Source: Gammaproteobacteria bacterium (lineage in GTDB: Bacteria > Pseudomonadota > Gammaproteobacteria > UBA12402). Taken from it: a stretch of DNA of 10,854 nt. The notes under the pieces were generated by a model. It ran no database searches. It had not been told where the DNA came from and saw only the letters and a list, made by a program, of their open reading frames with translations. The stretch covers positions 1 through 10,854 of the forward strand of contig JANQHY010000001.1 in assembly GCA_028282395.1 (NCBI GenBank), in the 5' to 3' direction. Made by a program: the position numbers and the translations under genes. Of this stretch, positions 1 through 6,836 are shown piece by piece. Positions within the stretch are counted from its first letter, which is position 1; each line of letters begins with the position of its first letter.

Positions 1-1359
1 GTCATTGTTGGCTACCTAATCGTACGTTTATTCAAAAGCCTGCGTCAGAAAATGGCAGCCCTACAAGGCCAATCAAAAAAATATCAACACTACACACAAA
101 GATGGTGGTTAAAGCTGATCTCCTGGACCTTACTCGGGCAAAGCATACACAAGGTCGATTGGGTCGCCATTAGTAGTAAAAAATTGAAACACCCATTTCG
201 TTGGTCTGGTGTAGTTGTGATCATCATCTTGATTGTATTGGCTTTAGTACTCCAAGCTGCATTGCAAAGTCGTTTATTCAAACAGGTGTTAATCAGCCAG
301 CTTGAAAACGTGACTGGAGCAACCGTCAATTTAACCAAAGCTCAAATCAATTTAGCACAGGGAAAAGTTTTGATTAAAGGGTTGGCCATGGCTGACCCAG
401 ATCGCCTTGATCACAATCTCTTTTATGCAAAAACCGTTTGTTTGGATTTAGATATGACCAAACTACTTAGAAAAAAAATTGTGATCAGCAACATTACCAT
501 CCACCAGGCACAAAGCGGTAATCAGCGCCAGCATCCCGGTGTGCTCATTGTACCTAAACCTCGCACTGGTAAAACCACAGCACCTAGTAAAAAAGCCACT
601 GCCCACCAGGCAACCAAAACCACCTCACCGGTAACATACTATTTACCTGACTGGCAAAAATGGCAACCTCGCCTATTACAAGCCAAGCACTTGCTAACGA
701 CTTTTAGCGGTGCTTTATCACATTTGCCTAATAAGAAAAATCGCAAAGCTACTCAGCAACAAAACATTAGTCAGCATGGTCATTTTGCCCTGTCTGCCGG
801 TTATCTCATTACCAAGCAACCCACATTAACCATTGAGAAGCTTTCCGTTGACCATCTGAACATCGCTAGCTTACCTAAGCAGACTTTTAGCATTAACGCA
901 CGTAATCTTTCCACCCAGCCAGCACTACTCAAAGCCGAACCGGAGATTACGGTAAACAGTGCCGATAAAACGTTATACGCACACCTAACCACCAGCCGCA
1001 TTGTATTGACACTACATGACCTACCTGCTAAACCCATATTAGCTTCTATTCATTTAAACAAAGGCTATGCCATCCAAGCAAGTCACCTGAATATGGAGAC
1101 TTCTGGCAGTTGGCATATGAGGGATAGCCAAGTGCAATTAAACTTACCAATAATTGCTACCTTATATGACGTCAAATTACACATTGGCGGTAAGCAGCAG
1201 TCGTTATCACAGTTGCCTTTCAAGTTAGTTCTATCGGGTAGTTTGCTACAGCCAAATGTACAGATAGACCCAAAACAATTTAACAACTTATTGCTCAATG
1301 CTGGCAAAGAGGAGCTAAAATCTAAAGCAAAAGATTACTTAAAGAAACTGTCTTTCTAA
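1..1359 (+). CDS. Membrane-anchored TIGR03545-family protein, 5' end outside window, possibly fused to a TIGR03546 domain
   Basis: The frame is open from base 1, so the first in-frame ATG (52) is probably internal and the gene starts before the window. Counting from that Met, residues 52-71 form one strong membrane helix. It is followed by the short conserved block seen at the start of TIGR03545 proteins: a GATVNL segment (89-94), GLAMADPD (110-117) and a KLLRKKIVI stretch (about 137-145), then a beta-rich AsmA/DUF748-like periplasmic region to the end. The roughly 50 residues before the helix (VGYLIVRLFKSLRQK, later a WWLKL motif) look like the C-terminal tail of TIGR03546, a membrane protein usually encoded by the adjacent gene. 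A fusion of the two is therefore likely but rests on pattern memory. The TIGR03545 part is shorter (about 385 aa) than family members as I recall them (over 500). The function is unknown; a role in envelope or lipid homeostasis is only suggested by the AsmA-like fold. The next gene starts 24 nt downstream. Confidence 0.7.
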   Translation, partial: VIVGYLIVRLFKSLRQKMAALQGQSKKYQHYTQRWWLKLISWTLLGQSIHKVDWVAISSKKLKHPFRWSGVVVIIILIVLALVLQAALQSRLFKQVLISQLENVTGATVNLTKAQINLAQGKVLIKGLAMADPDRLDHNLFYAKTVCLDLDMTKLLRKKIVISNITIHQAQSGNQRQHPGVLIVPKPRTGKTTAPSKKATAHQATKTTSPVTYYLPDWQKWQPRLLQAKHLLTTFSGALSHLPNKKNRKATQQQNISQHGHFALSAGYLITKQPTLTIEKLSVDHLNIASLPKQTFSINARNLSTQPALLKAEPEITVNSADKTLYAHLTTSRIVLTLHDLPAKPILASIHLNKGYAIQASHLNMETSGSWHMRDSQVQLNLPIIATLYDVKLHIGGKQQSLSQLPFKLVLSGSLLQPNVQIDPKQFNNLLLNAGKEELKSKAKDYLKKLSF

Positions 1360-1383
1360 CCCCTTAACCTTTGGAGTATTCAT

Positions 1384-1806
1384 ATGAAACGATCTCTTTC
1401 TCTTCTTGTCTTTGGCTGTTTGTCTGTTAACGTTGCCTTTGGTTTTTCTACCAGTGATCTCAGTAAGCATTTAGGAAAATCAGATACAACTGTCAAAGCA
1501 CAAACGACCAAAGTGACTGAAATGCTTACCGGTATTGATATGAACAACAAACAAGATAAGGCCATGTGGGATGGGTTCGTACAACAGTGTGTTAAGCCCA
1601 GTTTGGCTAATATGAAAGATGTTAAGCTACCTAACGTTAAGTCTGCCAAAGATTTAACTCATTATATTAATAGCTTAACCTTCCCGAAAGGTGCTGTTAT
1701 GAAAATTGCAGGAAAAATGACAAGTTGTCCACAAGCACGTCCCATTGCTGTAAAAGCCTTAAAGCATGCCTATCAACAAACAAAGAAATCTTCTTCTTGG
1801 TGGTAA
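1384..1806 (+). CDS. Small exported protein of unknown function (140 aa)
   Basis: The ATG is preceded by GGAG (1373-1376) with a 7-nt spacer. Residues 1-20 make a classical Sec signal peptide: KR at positions 2-3, a hydrophobic core (LSLLVFGCLSVNVAFG), with likely cleavage near AFG-FS. Cys12 lies inside the hydrophobic core with Phe at -2, so it is a poor lipobox and a lipoprotein is unlikely. The mature part of about 118 residues is basic, probably helical, and has two cysteines (in QQCVKP and TSCPQA) that could form one periplasmic disulfide. It ends in KKSSSWW. I do not recognise a family. It lies between the TIGR03545-type gene and an amino acid permease, all on the same strand with short gaps, so co-expression is likely, but this says little about function. 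Gene reality is well supported by signal peptide, ribosome site and packing. Confidence 0.75.
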   Translation: MKRSLSLLVFGCLSVNVAFGFSTSDLSKHLGKSDTTVKAQTTKVTEMLTGIDMNNKQDKAMWDGFVQQCVKPSLANMKDVKLPNVKSAKDLTHYINSLTFPKGAVMKIAGKMTSCPQARPIAVKALKHAYQQTKKSSSWW

Positions 1807-1845
1807 TAGACTTAAGAAGAACTGATAGTATTTTAAAAGTATATT

Positions 1846-1849
1846 GGAG
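1846..1849 (+). promoter_or_regulatory. Shine-Dalgarno that decides the permease start
   Basis: GGAG lies 9 nt before ATG 1859. It occurs within TTGGAGTAT, which matches the TTGGAGTAT before the 140-aa gene at 1384. Its position places the start at ATG 1859 and not at the TTG 1844 that overlaps it. Confidence 0.75.
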
Positions 1850-1858
1850 TATATTATT

Positions 1859-3403
1859 ATGCCAGCATCAAATCTAAAACGCCCCAGTTTGTTCACTGCT
1901 ATTGCCATTGGCGTGGGATCAATGATTGGTAGTGGTTGGTTATTCGCTGCCTATTATGCTTCCAAGGCAGCCGGTTCTATTTCATTACTGTCGTGGTGTA
2001 TCGGTGCCGGTCTGGTACTGATATTGGCATTTATGTTGGCAGAGATCTCCACGCAGCATCATTCGCGCAGCCTATTCTCACGGCTATTAACCATTAGCCA
2101 TAATCGGGATTTAGGGTTTGTATTGGCTATTTCCAATTGGTTAGGCCTGGTGATTACTATCCCTTCCGAAGCAGAAGCAACTATTCAGTATATTAGTACA
2201 TTATCCCCCAAATTTGAGCCCTATATTTTCCAGAATCATCATCTCACTTACTTAGGGATAGCATTAACCTGTGCCCTAATGTTGTTATATGGTTGTATCA
2301 ATTATTGGGGAATTCGCAGCCTTGCTAAGGTAAATAACATCATCACCGTATTTAAAATTATTATTCCATTGGCAACAGCAATCATTCTAATCATTGATTC
2401 ATTTACACCCAGTAACTTTACGGCATATCGTCATACCTTTACCCCTTATGGCATTGGACCGGCCTTTGGTGCTGTGGTAACAGCAGGTATATTTTACGCC
2501 TTTTATGGCTTTGGAATGATCGCCGTATACGGTGCCGAACTGAAAAATCCGAAGCGTAATATCCCCATTGCATTAGTTGTCTCCGTTGTGCTGTGTTTAA
2601 TTATTTATTTATTGTTGCAAACCGCTTTTATTGGGGCCTTACCGGTTGATATGATTATGAAAGGCTGGCATCAACTGAATTTTACTTCACCGTTAGCACA
2701 ACTGTTATTACTGTTAAACTTAAATTTCTGGGCAATCGTGTTGTATCTTGATGCGTGTGTCAGCCCTTCCGGTACTGCCATCATTTATACTGGGTCGGCT
2801 TCCCGTAATTTTACCGGCATGGCAGAAGATCAGCAAATGCCACAGTTTTTCAATGCCTTACACCCAATCTACAATATCTCACGACGCTCACTATTACTAA
2901 CTTTAGCCATGTGTATTTGCATGGTAGTGTTTTTCCGCAACTGGCAGAAAATCATGATTGTTGTAACAGTATTCCAATTAATTACCTGTGTTGCTATACC
3001 CATCTCATTTGTAAAATTACGCCAAACTGAAACAAAAGACACAGCCAGCTTTCGGGTGCCCTTTGGGCGGGTGCTTGCTATAGCAATTTACTTATTGATT
3101 ACCTATTTGTTAGTGCAAGCAGGTACGAGTGCACTTGTATTGTCTTTGGTTCTTCATGTTATCCTATTTACTGTGTACACCTTGAGCCAATATAAAGGCA
3201 ACACTAGCCGCGTGATAGCAGCGTTCCAATCATCTTGGACTATCTTTTTGTATCTTGCTTTTACCACTGTGTTTGGTTATTTGAATACGATTCATATGAT
3301 GAGACATATCTGGGTTGACATTGTGTTTATTGCCTTGTCGATTCCACTGTATTTTATGATTTTACATCAGAAGAACACCAATACCACTTCAGATACGATA
3401 TGA
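1859..3403 (+). CDS. APC-superfamily amino acid permease, YveA/AspT-like
   Basis: This is an inner-membrane amino acid:proton symporter of the APC superfamily, 514 aa with about 12 membrane helices. Helix 1 carries the unwound substrate-binding motif GSMIGSGW (20-27). A CINYWGIRSLAK segment (146-157), GAELKNPKRNIPIAL (225-239), FIGALP (257-262) and KGW (268-270) follow in the same order as in the Bacillus subtilis aspartate/glutamate:proton symporter YveA. An acidic amino acid is thus the best substrate guess, not proven. The chosen start is ATG 1859, with GGAG at 1846-1849 and a 9-nt spacer. An in-frame TTG at 1844 would extend the protein by five residues, but it overlaps the ribosome site itself and is rejected. 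The stop overlaps the ATG of the next gene (ATGA), indicating translational coupling. Amino acid permeases of this class are numerous in amino-acid-consuming intracellular gammaproteobacteria, which fits the proposed host-associated origin. Confidence 0.85.
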   Translation: MPASNLKRPSLFTAIAIGVGSMIGSGWLFAAYYASKAAGSISLLSWCIGAGLVLILAFMLAEISTQHHSRSLFSRLLTISHNRDLGFVLAISNWLGLVITIPSEAEATIQYISTLSPKFEPYIFQNHHLTYLGIALTCALMLLYGCINYWGIRSLAKVNNIITVFKIIIPLATAIILIIDSFTPSNFTAYRHTFTPYGIGPAFGAVVTAGIFYAFYGFGMIAVYGAELKNPKRNIPIALVVSVVLCLIIYLLLQTAFIGALPVDMIMKGWHQLNFTSPLAQLLLLLNLNFWAIVLYLDACVSPSGTAIIYTGSASRNFTGMAEDQQMPQFFNALHPIYNISRRSLLLTLAMCICMVVFFRNWQKIMIVVTVFQLITCVAIPISFVKLRQTETKDTASFRVPFGRVLAIAIYLLITYLLVQAGTSALVLSLVLHVILFTVYTLSQYKGNTSRVIAAFQSSWTIFLYLAFTTVFGYLNTIHMMRHIWVDIVFIALSIPLYFMILHQKNTNTTSDTI

Positions 3404-4296
3404 TTATTCTTATTGCTGGGGGAACTGGGTTCGTTGGTCGAGAACTGATTAAAGCACTGTTGGCTAAACAGCACAAAATATTCGTATTGGGGCGAGAAAT
3501 ATCAAAAATTAAAAGCCAATTTCACGATCAAGTTACACCAATCAGTTGGCAAGACCTTGATGCAACAGATCCTGATGTTGATGCCGTAATTAATTTATGT
3601 GGCGCTAACATTAGCCAATCCCGTTGGACTGATCATATCAAGCGCATAATAATCGACAGTAGAGTTAATACATCTTTAAAGTTAGCATCATGGTGTGCTC
3701 GGGCCAGCAACCCTCCCAGATTACTCAATGCTTCTGCTGTTGGTATTTATGGATCTTATTCAGGAGATCATACGGCTTTTACAGAAAAGAGCCCGATACA
3801 TAAAAATGCTTCGTTTCTCAGTCAAGTGGGACAAGCTTGGGAGTCTGCAGCCCTTTCAGAGCAGTCTGTTCGGGTCACCTTAATGCGCTTTGGAGTAGTT
3901 TTAAAGCGTGGAGAAGGTCTGTTGAAAAAGCTATCACCGAGTTTTTCATTTGGCTTTGGCGGCACGATTGGCCATGGTGAACAAATAATTAGCTGGATTG
4001 ATATACATGATCTAATTGCTGCAATTGAATTCATATTAAAAAATAATATTACCGGCTCTGTGAATGTTTGCGCACCTACTCCTATAGTACAAAAAGATTT
4101 TGCCAAAACACTGGCATCTGTAATGCATCGACCATCATTTTTGACCACACCATCTTGGATGGTAAGAATGTTGTTTGGAGAGCTTGCTGATGAGTTATTG
4201 TTATCTGGCCAAAAGGTGATACCAGAGAGATTGACCGAGTTAGGCTTTAGTTTTAAATATGACACTTTAAATAAAGCCCTCAGCCAATACTGGTAA
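3400..4296 (+). CDS. yfcH: TIGR01777-family NAD(P)-binding epimerase/SDR protein, YfcH-like
   Basis: This is a 298-aa cytoplasmic protein of the atypical SDR family TIGR01777 (E. coli YfcH, human SDR39U1). It has an N-terminal Rossmann fold with GGTGFVG (7-13), NLCGANI (65-71), the family SAxGxYG-type block as NASAVGIYG (110-118), GGTIGHGEQ (187-195), SWIDIHDL (198-205) and the C-terminal DUF1731 signature GQKVIPERL (270-278). Length matches the family. Tyr117 is not followed by Lys at +4, so the classical SDR YxxxK pair is absent, as in E. coli YfcH from memory; the reaction is unknown and the family name 'epimerase' should not be read as an activity. Its ATG overlaps the permease TGA by 4 nt, so the two are probably translated in a coupled way. 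No ribosome site of its own is evident inside the permease 3' end. A functional link to the permease is not established. Confidence 0.88.
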   Translation: MIILIAGGTGFVGRELIKALLAKQHKIFVLGREISKIKSQFHDQVTPISWQDLDATDPDVDAVINLCGANISQSRWTDHIKRIIIDSRVNTSLKLASWCARASNPPRLLNASAVGIYGSYSGDHTAFTEKSPIHKNASFLSQVGQAWESAALSEQSVRVTLMRFGVVLKRGEGLLKKLSPSFSFGFGGTIGHGEQIISWIDIHDLIAAIEFILKNNITGSVNVCAPTPIVQKDFAKTLASVMHRPSFLTTPSWMVRMLFGELADELLLSGQKVIPERLTELGFSFKYDTLNKALSQYW

Positions 4297-4418
4297 GTTA
4301 CATATTTTTATTTATGCAACAAGCCTCGGACAGATGATTAAATCCAATAAAGCTTGAGATCTTACCCATGACTGATTGAGCATATTGGTTATATTTACTA
4401 CGGCATAGTCCATGATGT

Positions 4419-4462
4419 GGTTAGGACACCGACGTGGAAACAGAGCCGGCTGTCCCCTAACC
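4419..4462. terminator. Possible stem-loop between convergent genes
   Basis: GGTTAGG-ACA-CCG (4419-4431) can pair with CGG-TGT-CCTAACC in 4447-4462, with a bulged C and a two-C bulge. The stem lies between the convergent yfcH-like and sulP-like genes and overlaps the sulP TAG at 4457-4459. No T-run follows on either strand, so intrinsic termination is uncertain. The rest of 4297-4456 shows nothing else I can name. Confidence 0.3.
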
Positions 4463-6040
4463 TAACCGATCAGTCGCCACATGATAATCCGGGTCTTCCA
4501 GTACGTTTGCTTCAACCATAGAGCCGGCCTTGCCCAGCAAGGCTTTACACTCAGCGCTTAAATGTCTTAGGTGTAGATTCTTACCCAGTGCACTATAGCG
4601 CTCAGCGATATACTGTATGGTGTCAATCGCCGAATGGTCTGCCACACGTGAATATTGAAAATCGATAACGACCTCTTTGGGATCATCCTCTGGTGTAAAT
4701 AGTGTTTTAAAACGACTGCTAGAACTGAAAAACAATGGACCATGTAACAGGTATTCTTTTACACCGTGCTCATTAAGTCGCTGTTCGGTATAAATATTTT
4801 TGGCAGTTTGCCAAGCGAAAACTAAAGATGCCAGGATAATACCAACGACTACTGCCACTGCGAGATCGGCGACCACTGTCACGACTGTTACCACCACGAT
4901 AATTAGTGCATCATGCGCAGGAATTTTGCGAATAAACTCAAAACTTGCCCATTCAAAGGTCTCGATTACCACCATAAACATCACGCCCACTAATGCCGCC
5001 AATGGGATCAATTTAATCAATGGCATAGCGGCCAAAATAAAAAACAATAAGAAAATAGAGGCGGTTAGACCAGATAGCCGACCGCGACCGCCTGAAGTAA
5101 TATTAATCATACTCTGACCAATCATGGCACAGCCACCCATACTCTTAAAAAAACCGGACACAATATTACCGATACCCTGCGCAATGCATTCTTTATTGCC
5201 ACGACCACGAGTTTTAGTACGCTCATCAATCAACGACAACGTCATCAAAGATTCAGAAAGACCTATAATCGCCAATATAAATGCATAAGGCACGACGATA
5301 CTGAAACTGTGCCAGCTAAATGGCACATGAGGCACACTAAAAGTATGCACAACAACGTCTTTACCCGCGCCAATCATGTCACCAACATTGAGAATATGTT
5401 TGGCCGGTAATGGCACCACCCAAGCGATGATGGTGACGACAATAATCCCTGTCAGTGCTGAGGGAATCGCTTTAGTAAACTTCGGTAAATAATGAGTGAT
5501 TATCATCGCAATCAGTACCAACATGATCATCACATATAAGTCAACGCCATGCAGCCAAACCTTATGATCCATGCCATCTGGTGTGTACTTGAACTGCTGT
5601 AACTGTGACAAAAAAATCACAATTGCCAGGCCATTCACAAAACCCACCATCACTGATTTGGGCATCATACGAATAAATTTACCAAACCCCAACAACCCAA
5701 CAGTAATTTGAATAATGCCAGTTAAAATAATCGTAGTGAACAAATAGCTCATGCCAGTAATGGGGTCATGTGGAAACATCAACATAATCGATACCATCAC
5801 GACCGCCATGGAGCCTGTTGCGCCAGAAATCATACCAGGGCGCCCACCTAACAGCGCAGAGATAAAGCACATAAAAAACGCCGCATACAAGCCAACCGTT
5901 GGATTAACACCAGCAACTAAAGAAAATGCTACCGCTTCTGGCACCAATGCCAAAGCAACCGTCAAACCAGATAAAAAGTCGGTAAGATATTTCCCATCCT
6001 GGTTTGGCATCAAAAATCGTCGTACTACACCAGTTGTCAT
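4457..6040 (-). CDS. SulP-family inorganic anion transporter with C-terminal STAS domain
   Basis: This 527-aa inner-membrane protein belongs to SulP (SLC26). The membrane domain starts with the family signature PEAVAFSLVAGVNPTVGLYA (34-53), which places PEA before transmembrane segment 2, followed by GATGSMAVV (73-81) and the SGGRGRLSG segment typical of the family core. A hydrophobic stretch runs to about residue 415. Residues from about 429 form a cytoplasmic STAS domain, including a VVIDFQYSRVADHSAID strand-helix element. SulP proteins move sulfate, bicarbonate, dicarboxylates or other anions; nothing here fixes the substrate. The start ATG has an AGGATGAGGAT purine-rich ribosome site just upstream. 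The gene stands alone, convergent with the yfcH-like gene, behind its own promoter and leader hairpin. Full length, with no lesions seen. Confidence 0.9.
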   Translation of the reverse strand: MTTGVVRRFLMPNQDGKYLTDFLSGLTVALALVPEAVAFSLVAGVNPTVGLYAAFFMCFISALLGGRPGMISGATGSMAVVMVSIMLMFPHDPITGMSYLFTTIILTGIIQITVGLLGFGKFIRMMPKSVMVGFVNGLAIVIFLSQLQQFKYTPDGMDHKVWLHGVDLYVMIMLVLIAMIITHYLPKFTKAIPSALTGIIVVTIIAWVVPLPAKHILNVGDMIGAGKDVVVHTFSVPHVPFSWHSFSIVVPYAFILAIIGLSESLMTLSLIDERTKTRGRGNKECIAQGIGNIVSGFFKSMGGCAMIGQSMINITSGGRGRLSGLTASIFLLFFILAAMPLIKLIPLAALVGVMFMVVIETFEWASFEFIRKIPAHDALIIVVVTVVTVVADLAVAVVVGIILASLVFAWQTAKNIYTEQRLNEHGVKEYLLHGPLFFSSSSRFKTLFTPEDDPKEVVIDFQYSRVADHSAIDTIQYIAERYSALGKNLHLRHLSAECKALLGKAGSMVEANVLEDPDYHVATDRLG

Positions 6041-6080
6041 ATCCTCATCCTTGCAACATTATCCATTAGCCTTTACTTTA

Positions 6081-6102
6081 ACTAAACCGGCACGGTTTTA
6101 GT
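6081..6102 (-). promoter_or_regulatory. Leader hairpin or operator upstream of sulP-like gene
   Basis: ACTAAACCG (6081-6089) and CGGTTTTAGT (6093-6102) form a 9-bp stem with a 3-nt loop and one bulged T. It lies between the proposed -10 box and the start codon of the SulP gene, so it would be within the mRNA leader near its 5' end. It could be an operator or an RNA-stabilising stem. Confidence 0.4.
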
Positions 6103-6121
6103 GTGATAAATAAGATAACGT

Positions 6122-6127
6122 ATTATA
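6122..6127 (-). promoter_or_regulatory. Probable -10 box of the sulP-like promoter
   Basis: On the - strand this is a perfect TATAAT, about 80 nt before the SulP ATG. The -35 region at 17 nt is poor (ATGCAT), so the promoter may be weak or activator dependent. Confidence 0.4.
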
Positions 6128-6209
6128 CACAGTTATACGCTCATATGCATTGCCTCTGTTTTGTGAAACATGCAATTGCAGTGGTTAAGTAAAGCTGTAG
6201 AGATCTTAA

Positions 6210-6447
6210 GCCACATTTTTCAATTCACATGCTTTTTGACGTGGTGTCATATATCCAATGCCCTGGTGAGTTATATCAGCCTTCAATCAGGCCCTATGTT
6301 GAGCTTAAAGATATTGATTGCCCATTTCATGATAAGACAATACTGGTCAGGCAGTGTGGACGAATCTGTCTGAACAATAGAGAGTGGAGCCAATTGATAA
6401 TCCATTCGGTGCAAAAGTGTTACCTATGTCTCGAGTATAAACTGTAA
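6210..6447 (+). pseudogene. Decayed IS481-type transposase fragment
   Basis: The frame from 6229 reads CPGELYQPSIRPY, then DIDCPFHDKT and VRQCGRICLN. These match the conserved C-terminal blocks of IS481 transposases (PGELY.PS.RPY, YPFHD.T, QCGRICL). The FN that normally lies 14 residues before the PGELY proline is found at about 6210, displaced by one base, indicating a frameshift just upstream. After CGRICLN the expected INLSTVFAGQ and final KVLPMS blocks are missing, so the 3' part is deleted and the element end follows almost at once. The catalytic DDE part is absent. There is no function left. Confidence 0.6.
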
Positions 6448-6456
6448 CCCATGTCT
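6418..6456 (+). repeat. Two imperfect 14-bp direct repeats at the IS remnant end
   Basis: TGTTACCTATGTCT (6418-6431) and TGTAACCCATGTCT (6443-6456) agree at 12 of 14 positions and start 25 bp apart. They lie at the end of the IS481-like remnant and resemble terminal or subterminal transposase-binding repeats. Confidence 0.6.
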
Positions 6457-6477
6457 TCAGAACGGACCCCTTAAAAA

Positions 6478-6554
6478 TGGCGGACCGGACGGGACTCGAA
6501 CCCGCGACCTCCGGCGTGACAGGCCAGCATTCTAACCAACTGAACTACCGGTCC
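6478..6554 (-). tRNA. tRNA-Asp (anticodon GTC)
   Basis: A complete 77-nt cloverleaf. The acceptor stem GGACCGG/CCGGTCC is followed by discriminator G and an encoded CCA. The D-arm TAGTTCAGTTGG, the anticodon loop CCTGTCACG with anticodon GTC and the T-arm GGGTTCGAGTCCC are all present. It is second in a two-tRNA unit, 15 nt after tRNA-Thr. A TTTTT run follows the CCA within a few bases, and the IS remnant begins right after it, so no separate hairpin terminator is seen. Confidence 0.97.
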
Positions 6555-6569
6555 GCGCTAAGTGAAATG

Positions 6570-6645
<76 letters not shown>

Positions 6646-6656
6646 AACAGCGCTGT

Positions 6657-6685
6657 AATATAACAAGACCCTAGGCTATAGGCAA
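6657..6685 (-). promoter_or_regulatory. Promoter of the tRNA-Thr/tRNA-Asp unit
   Basis: Read on the - strand: TTGCCT (6680-6685) as -35, a 17-bp spacer, and TATATT (6657-6662) as -10, which ends 11 nt before the mature tRNA-Thr 5' end. The sequence after the -10 is rich in GC (AGCGC), like the discriminator of stringently controlled stable-RNA promoters. Confidence 0.65.
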
Positions 6686-6717
6686 GTGGCGCTTTGAAAA
6701 AATTTTGGCCTTTCCTA

Positions 6718-6734
6718 AGATTTTATTAAAATCT
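6718..6734. repeat. A/T-rich palindrome between the UIM gene and the tRNA promoter
   Basis: AGATTTT-ATT-AAAATCT gives a perfect 7-bp stem with a 3-nt loop. It lies about 100 nt after the UIM gene stop and just upstream of the tRNA promoter. It may terminate the UIM transcript, but the stem is almost all A/T and lacks a clear T-run. Confidence 0.3.
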
Positions 6735-6836
6735 CACAAAAACGGATCAGTGGCTCTGGTGAAAATATTCAACCGCTAGGAAAATATTTTTTCATGCTTC
6801 CTTGCTGCTTTGCTTATCCTTCATCACGATATTTTA

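Larger units (their letters stand above)
6205..6470 (+). mobile_element. Remnant 3' end of an IS481-type insertion sequence
   Basis: The stretch contains a decayed transposase tail (6210-6360) followed by two imperfect copies of a TGTnACCyATGTCT motif and the sequence TTCAGAACGGACC, which looks like the outer end of the element. It ends within about 10 bp of the 3' end of the tRNA-Asp gene. The left end of the element is not visible; 6128-6204 holds nothing recognisable beyond the sulP promoter. Assignment to IS481 comes from transposase residues recalled from the family, not from a search. Confidence 0.55.

Noticed and set aside
1844..1858. TTG start adding five residues to the amino acid permease
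   Set aside because: The TTG overlaps the GGAG that serves ATG 1859; no other ribosome site lies upstream of it.
4800..5117. + strand frame opposite the SulP gene
   Set aside because: Low-complexity Thr/Ile/Ala-rich antisense shadow of a well-conserved coding region.
6170..6373. 67-codon + strand frame overlapping the IS remnant
   Set aside because: It is out of frame with the transposase blocks and has no ribosome site.
6461..6486. GGTCCG copies beside tRNA-Asp as a phage or island att site
   Set aside because: Only about 6 bp are repeated, there is no integrase in view, and the sequence is better explained as the IS remnant end.
6761..6788. Repeated GAAAATATT as a terminator for the UIM gene
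   Set aside because: The stem would be only A/T pairs with a long loop and no T-run on the - strand.
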